DNA from: Marvinbryantia sp.
GTDB lineage: Bacteria; Bacillota; Clostridia; Lachnospirales; Lachnospiraceae
Length of the DNA: 5,251 nt
Assembly (NCBI GenBank): GCA_016297895.1
Contig: JAEDFS010000088.1
Location: forward strand, 1 to 5,251
Direction: 5' to 3'
Part shown: positions 1-5,251 of the stretch, piece by piece
Layout of the letters: every line of letters begins with the position of its first letter
Position numbering within the stretch: position 1 is the stretch's first letter
Notes under the pieces: generated by a model
What the model was told of the DNA's origin: nothing
Seen by the model: the letters and a program-made list of their open reading frames with translations, nothing else
Database searches by the model: none
Program-made: the position numbers and the translations under genes

Positions 1-515
1 GTAGGCTCATCCGCCAGAAGCAGCCTGGGTTCTCCAACCAGTGCCCTTGCGATTGCCACTCTCTGCTGCTGTCCTCCGGAAAGCTCTTTCGGCTTATGAT
101 GGATCCTGTCCTCGATTCCAAGCATCCGGATCGTATCCATACTGATCTCTTCCGCCTTTTTCAAAGACATCCCCCGGACAAGAAGCGGCATTACAATATT
201 CTGTAACACATTGTAGGTCGGAATCAGGTGATACTTCTGAAAAATAAATCCGATTTTTTCATTTCGAACGGCTGTCAGCTCTTTCTCCTTTGCGCTCTGA
301 ACCGGAAATCCGTCCAGCAGATAGGTTCCGGAATCCGCCTTATCCATACAGCCAATAAGATTCATCAGTGTACTTTTTCCGGATCCGGAAGGTCCCAGTA
401 CTGCCAGAAACTCTCCCTCTGATACCTGAAGATCAATGTCTTTCAATGCGTGTAATATGCTTCCTCCTACTGAATAATACTTTTGAATACCGGACATTTC
501 TATGATCTGTCTCAT
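1..515 (-). CDS. ABC transporter ATP-binding protein, MacB/LolD/YknY type (3' end off window)
   Basis: Cytoplasmic nucleotide-binding subunit that would power the permease encoded upstream. It starts at ATG 515-513, and 171 complete codons are visible before the window edge cuts it. Motifs in order: Walker A GPSGSGKST at residues 41-49; Q-loop glutamine Q93 in FIFQKYHLIP; signature LSGGQQQRVAIARAL at 145-159; Walker B LLLAD at 165-169 followed by the catalytic glutamate E170. The D-loop and switch histidine would lie beyond the left edge. The usual family length is about 220-250 residues, so roughly a quarter to a third is missing. Sequence such as HALKDIDLQVSEGEF and GCMDKADSGTYLLDG fits the MacB/LolD/FtsE-like group that partners FtsX-fold permeases. 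The start overlaps the stop of the small upstream gene by 4 bp (ATGA), with AGAGGG and AGAAGGG just upstream as ribosome-site candidates, so translation is probably coupled. Function class is certain; substrate is unknown. Confidence 0.96.
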   Translation of the reverse strand, partial: MRQIIEMSGIQKYYSVGGSILHALKDIDLQVSEGEFLAVLGPSGSGKSTLMNLIGCMDKADSGTYLLDGFPVQSAKEKELTAVRNEKIGFIFQKYHLIPTYNVLQNIVMPLLVRGMSLKKAEEISMDTIRMLGIEDRIHHKPKELSGGQQQRVAIARALVGEPRLLLADEP

Positions 516-922
516 CCCTTCTCACCCTCTGCACTCTCCATCCAGATTTCTGTAATAATCTCTTTGTCCTCATATTCTTCGAATAACACTTCCAGTTCAT
601 CACCGGATTCCAAAATAGAGAATGTCATTTCTTCCCCGGTATCTGTATGAACGACTACTGCTACCGGAAGATATACGGTCACTGTATCCTGCCTTGCGCC
701 ATTCTTCCTCTGTCCCGGAGTCATTTCTGATGTATTTTCCTCCTGATCCGTGATCTCATAATAAGTCAGCTCGTTTCCTTCGATAGATACTGCCATGATT
801 CTGGCTTTTCTCTGGCCTTCCTCCAGACCGGATTCCTCTGTCTGTTTCTCCGTGGCACCGACCGACAGACTTCCCCACAGAAGAAATATCATGGTAAGCA
901 ATATACTTTTTCCTGTCCTCAT
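512..922 (-). CDS. small exported protein of unknown function, 136 aa, inside the transporter operon
   Basis: I do not recognise a named family. ATG 922 is chosen because an AAGGAGG lies 11 nt upstream and a classic signal peptide follows: MRTGK, a hydrophobic core at residues 7-20 (ILLTMIFLLWGSLS), and a likely cleavage after VGA at 21-23. There is no cysteine, so it is not a lipoprotein. The mature part is acidic and looks like a small beta domain in two halves: strands around 40-57 (RIMAVSIEGNELTYYEI) and 80-127 (TVTVYLPVAVVV, EEMTFSILESGDELEVLFEE, EIITEIWM). They are separated by a hydrophilic loop at about 58-79 containing EMTPGQRKNG. This resembles small OB-like or DUF5666-like domains in general pattern only. 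The frame stays open upstream to 1093, but that extension overlaps the permease and has no signal-peptide logic. Its position between permease and ATPase, with an ATGA overlap onto the ATPase, suggests an accessory role at the outer membrane face. That role is inference. Confidence 0.85.
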   Translation of the reverse strand: MRTGKSILLTMIFLLWGSLSVGATEKQTEESGLEEGQRKARIMAVSIEGNELTYYEITDQEENTSEMTPGQRKNGARQDTVTVYLPVAVVVHTDTGEEMTFSILESGDELEVLFEEYEDKEIITEIWMESAEGEKG

Positions 923-933
923 TTTCCTTCCAT

Positions 934-940
934 CCTCCTT
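934..940 (-). promoter_or_regulatory. ribosome binding site of the small exported protein
   Basis: Read on the minus strand this is AAGGAGG, a near-perfect Shine-Dalgarno sequence, with 11 nt to ATG 922. It lies in the only gap (26 bp) between the permease stop and the next gene. It decides the start of the 136-aa protein against the longer open frame reaching back to 1093. A second, weaker GAAGG sits 3 nt before the ATG. Confidence 0.8.
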
Positions 941-948
941 TTTCTGCC

Positions 949-2475
949 CTATTCTGCATTCAGGGCTTCCACCGGCTCCAGTCGGGACGCTTTCCATGCC
1001 GGATAAATTCCAAACAGCGTACCTGTCAAAACTGCAAAACCCAAAGCTGCCAGACAGGCAGCTGCACCTGCCTCTACACGAACATCCAGCCACTCTGCCA
1101 CCGGAATCAAAAGAAAGCTGAGCACAACTCCCAGGACTCCTCCAATAAAACTGATTGCTGCTGCTTCGATCAGAAATTCAGTCAGAATATCACGTCCGGA
1201 TGTACCGATTGCCTTCAGAATACCGATTTCGTTGGTTCTCTCTTTGACGGATACAAACAGTACATTCATAATTCCGATTCCGCCTACGAAAAATACGATC
1301 ACTGCCATGGCGGTCAGCAGCATGGTAAGGGTTCGATTGGAAGACTGTGCTGCCTGCATTTTGCTTCCCGAATCTTCAAATGTAAATCTCGTGTTCACAT
1401 AGTTTTCTTCCAGAACAGTCCGCACATCTTCTATTACGTTATCCAGAACATTTACATCTTCTGCAACGACCGTGATCACCGGACTGATCTGAGTCCCTGT
1501 GATATATTTGATCCCTGTCTCATAAGGAATCAGGATTGCCGTATCCGGACTGATTCCTGCCGACACCGTCTGGCTGGATTTCAATACGCCGATTACCTGA
1601 TAAACCCGGTCATTCAGATAAAGACTGCTTCCTGCCGCATCCTCTGTACTTCCAAAAATCTCCTTTGCAGCTGAAACTCCCAAAACACAAACCCTGGATT
1701 TTTGTTCCTCATCTGCCTCTGTTAAAAAATCTCCCTCTGCCATTTCAAGTCTGCTTACATCCAGATAATTTTCTTTCACTCCGGCTATGGAATAAGTCTG
1801 AGAAGATTCCAGATTTCCTCCTTCTACCGAAGCTCTTGTGCTGAAGGAAATCATAGCTCCGTTAATTCCTTCCACATATCGCTCAATATCCTCTACATCA
1901 CTTTGCGTCAGAATGATCTGCTCCTGATTGAGACGTTCCTCTACCATACTTGTTTCTTCTTCTGTTTCATTCTCCTGTGTCTCTGACTCATTCTGTTCTG
2001 TCCCCGCCGGATCCTGCGGCATCTGGGCATTCTCCGGAAGATCCTGCGGCATTTCCGAATCTGTCCCCGGCCTTTGGGGCATTCCCGCTTCATTTTCCGA
2101 ACTCTGTTCATCGCCGGTATTATCACTGCGGTTCTTCATACCGGAACGCATCTGCCCGCCCTGCATCATCTCAGGACTCATTGTCTTGCCGCCGCCCGAC
2201 ATCATATTTCCAAAAAACTGGCCCATCCTTCCGCCAAATCCCATTCCTCCTGAAGCGGAAGCTTCGTCCCCCTCATATTCATAACTGATATCTATAGCTC
2301 CTGCATTCAGTTCTGCGAACTGCTCTGCCACCTCCATCTGGCCTCCCTGTCCGATTCCGATCACCAGAACGATCGTTGCAGCTCCCACCACGATTCCAAT
2401 GGAAGTCATGATCGATTTAAACCGATTCTGATTTACATTCATCCAGACAAGACGGAACAGCTCCCGTAATCTCAT
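949..2475 (-). CDS. ABC transporter permease, MacB/FtsX family (YknZ-like)
   Basis: Membrane subunit of a mechanotransmission-type ABC exporter, 508 aa. The four-helix MacB topology is visible: TM1 at about 22-42; a large extracytoplasmic domain at 43-380; TM2 at about 383-409; TM3 at about 434-456; TM4 at about 470-492. Family hallmarks are the N-terminal amphipathic stretch with NRFKSIMTSIGIVVG, the segment SVKERTNEIGILKAIGTSGRDI after TM2, and the terminal YPAWKASRLEPVEALNAE. The domain after TM1 matches the MacB periplasmic core in pattern (ILTQSDVEDIERY, SRLEMAEGDFLTEAD, VCVLGVSAAKEIFG, YQVIGVL), but a Met/Gln/Pro/Glu-rich insert of about 115 residues interrupts it at 70-185. Without the insert the protein would be about 395 aa, close to ordinary stand-alone MacB-type permeases. 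The start ATG 2475 overlaps the stop of the upstream adaptor by 4 bp (ATGA). AAGGTGG lies 4 nt before it, inside the adaptor gene. The stop is TAG. The ATPase is a separate gene, unlike the fused Gram-negative MacB. Confidence 0.95.
   Translation of the reverse strand: MRLRELFRLVWMNVNQNRFKSIMTSIGIVVGAATIVLVIGIGQGGQMEVAEQFAELNAGAIDISYEYEGDEASASGGMGFGGRMGQFFGNMMSGGGKTMSPEMMQGGQMRSGMKNRSDNTGDEQSSENEAGMPQRPGTDSEMPQDLPENAQMPQDPAGTEQNESETQENETEEETSMVEERLNQEQIILTQSDVEDIERYVEGINGAMISFSTRASVEGGNLESSQTYSIAGVKENYLDVSRLEMAEGDFLTEADEEQKSRVCVLGVSAAKEIFGSTEDAAGSSLYLNDRVYQVIGVLKSSQTVSAGISPDTAILIPYETGIKYITGTQISPVITVVAEDVNVLDNVIEDVRTVLEENYVNTRFTFEDSGSKMQAAQSSNRTLTMLLTAMAVIVFFVGGIGIMNVLFVSVKERTNEIGILKAIGTSGRDILTEFLIEAAAISFIGGVLGVVLSFLLIPVAEWLDVRVEAGAAACLAALGFAVLTGTLFGIYPAWKASRLEPVEALNAE
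1921..2268 (-). other. low-complexity Met/Gln/Pro/Glu-rich insert within the permease extracytoplasmic domain
   Basis: Permease residues 70-185 are predicted disordered by composition. The first part (76-115) is Gly/Met-rich (GGMGFGGRMGQFFGNMM, TMSPEMMQGGQMRSGM). The middle (131-160) carries three MPQ units, and the end (160-180) is almost all Glu, Gln, Thr and Asn. I count twelve methionines between 78 and 152 and no cysteine or histidine. The flanks, NAGAIDISYE before and NQEQIILTQSDVEDIE after, are the two ends of what is normally a short loop in the MacB core domain. Confidence 0.8.
2011..2082 (-). repeat. short imperfect 30-bp-period repeat coding for MPQ units
   Basis: On the plus strand, ATCCTGCGGCAT occurs at 2011-2022 and again exactly at 2041-2052. 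A diverged third unit, CCTTTGGGGCAT, sits at 2071-2082. The 30-bp period keeps frame and gives three MPQ tripeptides at permease residues 132, 142 and 152. It lies within the low-complexity insert. Confidence 0.7.
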
Positions 2476-3941
2476 GAAACCACCTTACTTTCTATCACAA
2501 CCGTCTGCCCTTCCTCAAGACCGGATTCTACTGCCACAATACTTCCATTGGAAAAACCGGTCTCTATCTCTGTCTCCCGTATCTCCCCATCAGAATCCAG
2601 CACTTTCACATAAGACCTTGGCCCCTGCTGATATACCGCTCTGTTGGAGATATACAGCGTATCTGCGACTGACTTGCCGGTAAAGACAGCTTCTCCTGTC
2701 ATACCGGAATATACCTTATCCGTATCCCCGGTAAACTGTACGGTCACATCATAATTCACAGTGGACGATCCGTTTTCTGTGGACACGGAAATACCTGTCA
2801 CGACTCCGTCAAAGGATTCTTTTTCATACGCAGTCAGCGTGATCTGTGCTTCATCTCCAACTGCAATTTTTGATATGTCTTCCTGGGAAACAGACACGGT
2901 CATGGTGACATTTTCATGATCGGCAAGGGTCAGCAAAACAGAATCATTTAACAGTGTATCTCCTTCTGCACAGGAAATATCCATTACCGTTCCGGAAATC
3001 TCTGCATAAATAATTCCGTCTCCGATCTGCTCCTCAAAGTCTGCCAGATTTTCTTCTGCCTGTGCCAGAACATCTTTTGCATCATTCAGATCATCTTCCA
3101 GTCCATTTGTATCAATTTCATACAACTGCTGGGCATAGTTATAGTTTGTCATAGCATTATCATAGGTCTGCTTCGCCTCAATGGATTTCGTAGCCAGGTT
3201 ATTTCGGGCGATCTGAAGCTGCGCTTCCAGTTCTTCCACATCGTCTTCGTCTGCCTCTTCCAGCTCCTCTTCCAAATCAGAAACCGCTGTCTCCAGGCTG
3301 GTTATGGTTGCCTCATAGGTCGCCTCTGCCGTTTCTCCCCTGGCAAGATACATGGCATACGTATAATCTGCTTCCGCCTTTTTGCTCTCAGCATTGATCT
3401 CTTCCTGTGTGACCTGAAGCTGTGCTGATTTTACCGCTGCCTCAAGCTGCGTACGGTATTCTTCTATGCTGTCCTCTGAAATTTTCAGTATTTTGTCACC
3501 CTTCTGAACGACCTGACCGGAAGCCAGATATACCTCTTCTACAGTCAGAGAGGTACTCTCCCCTGTAGATTCTGTGGAAGTGGCAGATATCATATTTTCC
3601 TGAGAAGGAGCCATATCTCCTCCTCCCGGCATACTTTGGCCGCCGGTCATTGTATTCTCTGAGCCGCTCCCTGAATCCGTATCCGAATCAGAGACTGTCC
3701 CATCGGTGATCTTCGCCACAGAAAATTCCTGTTCAAGCGTCCCAAAGGAAACACTTCCGCTCTCGCTGATTCCCGTGGATACTGTTCCTCTCCGCACTGT
3801 TTCTGTTTTGTAATTTTCTGTCTCTGCCACGGTCTTCTTCTGCTGCCTTCCTTCCAGTTGTATGGATACTGCTGCAGCGGCAGCCAATACTGCCAGAAAA
3901 AGCAGAAAAAACACCACTCTTTTTTTTCCTCTTTTATTCAT
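2472..3941 (-). CDS. HlyD/MacA-family adaptor (membrane fusion protein), membrane-anchored, complete
   Basis: Extracytoplasmic adaptor expected to sit on the MacB-like permease, comparable to YknX or MacA. I choose ATG 3941, giving 489 aa, because AGGAG lies 7 nt upstream and the protein then begins MNKRGKKR followed by a hydrophobic anchor at residues 9-27 (VVFFLLFLAVLAAAAAVSI). GTG 3965 or ATG 3962 would add only 8 or 7 residues. There is no lipobox. Domains: first lipoyl half at about 41-82 and 131-155 (ending GQVVQKGDKILKI), interrupted by a Ser/Gly/Met/Asp-rich insert at 83-130; long alpha-helical hairpin at about 157-307, with a very acidic centre at 223-242; returning lipoyl half at 309-340 (YAEISGTVMDISCAEGD); beta-barrel at about 343-422 (QEDISKIAVGDEAQITL); membrane-proximal domain at about 427-489 (LYISNRAVYQQG to GLEEGQTVVIESKVVS). 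No TolC-tip R-L-S motif is evident, as expected in a Gram-positive. Its stop overlaps the permease start by 4 bp. Confidence 0.93.
   Translation of the reverse strand: MNKRGKKRVVFFLLFLAVLAAAAAVSIQLEGRQQKKTVAETENYKTETVRRGTVSTGISESGSVSFGTLEQEFSVAKITDGTVSDSDTDSGSGSENTMTGGQSMPGGGDMAPSQENMISATSTESTGESTSLTVEEVYLASGQVVQKGDKILKISEDSIEEYRTQLEAAVKSAQLQVTQEEINAESKKAEADYTYAMYLARGETAEATYEATITSLETAVSDLEEELEEADEDDVEELEAQLQIARNNLATKSIEAKQTYDNAMTNYNYAQQLYEIDTNGLEDDLNDAKDVLAQAEENLADFEEQIGDGIIYAEISGTVMDISCAEGDTLLNDSVLLTLADHENVTMTVSVSQEDISKIAVGDEAQITLTAYEKESFDGVVTGISVSTENGSSTVNYDVTVQFTGDTDKVYSGMTGEAVFTGKSVADTLYISNRAVYQQGPRSYVKVLDSDGEIRETEIETGFSNGSIVAVESGLEEGQTVVIESKVVS
2480..2486 (-). promoter_or_regulatory. ribosome binding site of the permease
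   Basis: Minus-strand AAGGTGG ends 4 nt before ATG 2475 (7 nt if AAGG is taken as the core) and lies inside the 3' end of the adaptor gene. Together with the ATGA overlap it supports the permease start and suggests translational coupling. Confidence 0.6.
3549..3695 (-). other. Ser/Gly/Met/Asp-rich insert in the first lipoyl half of the second adaptor
   Basis: Residues 83-131 of the 489-aa protein (SDSDTDSGSGSENTM, TGGQSMPGGGDMAPSQENM, then Ser/Thr-rich) sit between SVAKITDGTV and TVEEVYLASGQVVQKGD. In ordinary adaptors these two segments are joined by a tight turn. Four methionines fall within 98-117. Confidence 0.7.
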
Positions 3942-3948
3942 GTTCACT

Positions 3949-3953
3949 CTCCT
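3949..3953 (-). promoter_or_regulatory. ribosome binding site that decides the second adaptor's start
   Basis: Minus-strand AGGAG with a 7-nt spacer to ATG 3941. The earlier in-frame starts (GTG 3965, ATG 3962) overlap the upstream stop and have only a weak AGG immediately before them, so ATG 3941 is preferred. It leaves a 20-bp gap after the upstream TGA. Confidence 0.7.
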
Positions 3954-3961
3954 GACTTTCA

Positions 3962-5251
3962 TCACCTGTCTGCATTTTCATTTTCTGAACTAAATGACAC
4001 GGTAACGGATGTTCCTGCGCCGAGAATTTCCTCTTTATTATCTATCGTAATTTCTGCTTCGTATTGGACAAGGGTTCTGGATGTATCGCTTTGAGGTTCT
4101 ATCTCTTTTTTCGTCACAGTTCCTTCCCTTCTCATAAAACCGCCTATTACTACATTTGCAGTATCCCCGACAGATATTTCAGAGATTTCTTCCTGCGGAA
4201 CTTCAATAACGACCATTATCTTGTCAGTATCATAATAACTCATCAGTGCTTCTGTTCCACTGATCAGATCTTTGGACTCACAGAATACCTCAGCGACCAT
4301 TCCGTCTCTGTCAGAAACCAGTACCCCATCTGTCATGTTTTCCAGAAACGCTTTTTGAGATTCCAGATCTGACTTTTCCGCTTTTGCCTCTGCAAGCTTT
4401 TCATTCCATTCCTGCATTTGCTGTGTATAAGTGATTTCCGCCAGCTTTCCTTCGATCACAGAACAGTCATATGTATATTGTATTTCCAGCTCTGTGATCT
4501 TCTGATTCCGGGTTAATTCTTCATGATTCGCTATTACCTTTTTTCTTCCATCCTCTAGCTCCTCTAAAAGTTCCTCTGCCTGATCCGTGCCAGTCGGCTC
4601 ACGTTCGATCATGTTTTTGATCTGGGTCAGATCATAAGCTCCGCCAAACAGAGTGATCTCATCATCCGATAATCCCATGGATCCAGATATCTGATTCTCA
4701 GTGGTATCTGCAGTCTGTGTACTCCCGGATGATCCTGACACAGAACTGCTCCCGCCTCCGGAGCCTCCGCTTCCTGAAGGCATTCCTCCTGAAGACATCT
4801 TTTCCGAAGCTCCGCTTACCTTTGCCTGTTCTGTCATCTGCTCCGACTCAGGCTGTCGTCCTGTCGCCTGTTCTGTCATCCGCTCCGACTCAGGCTGTCG
4901 TCCCGTTTCCTGTTCTGCTCCGGTATCTTTCTCCTGATCTGCTGACTCAAGCTCCCGGATCTGCTGACTCTTCAGGTCAATGACCTGCTGATACAGGCTG
5001 TTTCGCTCCATGGCTGTTTTCCAGAGACTGGCTAGCAGCGTTTCCAGCTTTTCCTGATCGATCTGCTGCTCTTTTTCCGCATTCTGTGACTTCAATGTCT
5101 CCAGAACCGCTTCCTGTTTTCTGATGTCATGATCCAGCTGTTCAATGCATGCATCCAAAAGCTGAATATACTCTTCATAATCCGGATATGCTGTTTCCAC
5201 CATCTTCATCAACGCTTCCGGAACAGAGGAAAGATTATTCTGTACATTTTC
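3962..5251 (-). CDS. HlyD-like adaptor protein lacking a membrane-proximal domain (5' end off window)
   Basis: The frame is open from the right edge to TGA at 3964-3962, giving 429 visible residues. The TTG/ATG codons at 5212, 5209 and 5203 are not credible starts. The codons before them (ENVQNNLSSVPEA) continue without a stop, no good ribosome site precedes them, and a start there would leave an exported protein without a signal or anchor. Numbered from the edge: helical arm at about 25-105 (LDACIEQLDHDIRKQEAVLE and LYQQVIDLKSQQIRELES); disordered segment at about 104-191, with a 14-residue repeat at 115-142 and a Gly/Ser/Met stretch at 147-178; second helical arm at about 205-305; returning lipoyl half at 314-345 (DRDGMVAEVFCESKDLISG); beta-barrel at about 348-420 (VPQEEISEISVGDTANVVIGG to GAGTSVTVSFSS). 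It ends there, without the membrane-proximal domain present in the downstream adaptor. Probably an HlyD-like partner of the same transporter; the missing N-terminus should hold the anchor and first lipoyl half. Confidence 0.87.
   Translation of the reverse strand, partial: ENVQNNLSSVPEALMKMVETAYPDYEEYIQLLDACIEQLDHDIRKQEAVLETLKSQNAEKEQQIDQEKLETLLASLWKTAMERNSLYQQVIDLKSQQIRELESADQEKDTGAEQETGRQPESERMTEQATGRQPESEQMTEQAKVSGASEKMSSGGMPSGSGGSGGGSSSVSGSSGSTQTADTTENQISGSMGLSDDEITLFGGAYDLTQIKNMIEREPTGTDQAEELLEELEDGRKKVIANHEELTRNQKITELEIQYTYDCSVIEGKLAEITYTQQMQEWNEKLAEAKAEKSDLESQKAFLENMTDGVLVSDRDGMVAEVFCESKDLISGTEALMSYYDTDKIMVVIEVPQEEISEISVGDTANVVIGGFMRREGTVTKKEIEPQSDTSRTLVQYEAEITIDNKEEILGAGTSVTVSFSSENENADR
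4679..4942 (-). other. low-complexity segment replacing the helical hairpin tip of the first adaptor
   Basis: This holds the 14-residue repeats followed by a Gly/Ser/Met-rich linker (EKMSSGGMPSGSGGSGGGSS, then SVSGSSGSTQTADTTENQ). It lies between the two helical arms, where a compact hairpin turn is normal in the HlyD family. Disorder is inferred from composition. Confidence 0.7.
4824..4917 (-). repeat. in-frame 42-bp tandem repeat, about 2.2 copies
   Basis: Copy 1 covers 4824-4865 and copy 2 covers 4866-4907. They differ at 3 of 42 positions, all C/T transitions. A partial third copy (TCCTGTTCTG) follows at 4908-4917. The repeat encodes a 14-residue unit, TGRQPESERMTEQA then TGRQPESEQMTEQA, in the disordered part of the first adaptor. 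Near identity suggests recent duplication by slippage or unequal recombination. Confidence 0.88.

Noticed and set aside
377..390. Perfect 14-bp palindrome TTCCGGATCCGGAA as a possible operator
   Set aside because: It lies inside the Walker A codons (Ser-Gly-Ser-Gly-Lys) and is explained by TCC/GGA codon use.
919..933. Four-codon ORF (MEGK) ending in ATGA over the small protein's start, a possible leader peptide
   Set aside because: Its ATG directly abuts the AAGGAGG with no spacer, so initiation there is unlikely; it is a chance product of the purine-rich leader.
512..1093. 193-aa version of the small protein starting at 1093
   Set aside because: The extra 57 residues overlap the permease 3' end in another frame, are Cys/Ser/Gly-rich noise, and would bury the signal peptide that begins at 922 after a good AAGGAGG.
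795..1121. Plus-strand open frame of 108 codons
   Set aside because: Antisense to the permease end and the small gene; Pro/Ser/Leu-rich composition of a shadow frame, with no domain pattern.
1928..2288. Two overlapping plus-strand open frames of 112 and 118 codons
   Set aside because: They mirror the low-complexity permease insert, which lacks stops on the opposite strand because of its composition. The minus-strand frame has clear MacB flanks.
1..2475. Broken Gram-negative-style MacB (ATPase fused to permease) split by a frameshift
   Set aside because: The ATPase lies after the permease in transcription order, the reverse of MacB domain order, and each gene has its own start and ribosome site.
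4824..4917. CRISPR-like array
   Set aside because: The units are contiguous with no spacers, are in frame, and encode protein.
4701..4983. Plus-strand open frames with repeated Ser/Pro/Val/Cys units
   Set aside because: The repeats are the complement of the 42-bp repeat in adaptor 1; there is no ribosome site or recognisable protein.

Overview
The window is almost wall-to-wall coding sequence, all on the minus strand, and reads as part of one operon for an envelope ABC transporter of the MacA/MacB (YknXYZ-like) type. Moderate GC, purine-rich AGGAGG-type ribosome sites, ATGA stop/start overlaps, and Gly/Met/Gln-rich exported proteins point to a Gram-positive Clostridia-type organism, plausibly Lachnospiraceae. 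That assignment is inferred from style, not from a marker gene.

In the direction of transcription (right to left) the layout is as follows. (1) 5251-3962: an HlyD/MacA-like adaptor whose N-terminus lies off the right edge. (2) 3941-2472: a second, complete adaptor with a membrane anchor. (3) 2475-949: a MacB/FtsX-type permease carrying a large low-complexity insert. (4) 922-512: a small exported protein of unknown function. (5) 515-1: the ABC ATPase, cut by the left edge just after its Walker B motif. Junctions are 20 bp, a 4-bp overlap, 26 bp and a 4-bp overlap. There is no gene-free stretch longer than 26 bp, and I see no promoter, terminator, RNA gene, mobile element or CRISPR array. The promoter should lie to the right of the window and the terminator to the left.

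By analogy with known systems, the cytoplasmic ATPase would drive a permease dimer by a mechanotransmission cycle, and the adaptors would sit on the outer face and guide substrate outward. Related Gram-positive transporters handle antimicrobial peptides or toxins, but nothing here identifies the substrate.

The most interesting points are the two dissimilar adaptors in tandem (one lacking the membrane-proximal domain), Met/Gly/Gln/Ser-rich disordered inserts in all three large envelope proteins, internal 42-bp and 30-bp in-frame repeats inside those inserts, and the small exported protein whose gene is coupled to the ATPase gene.
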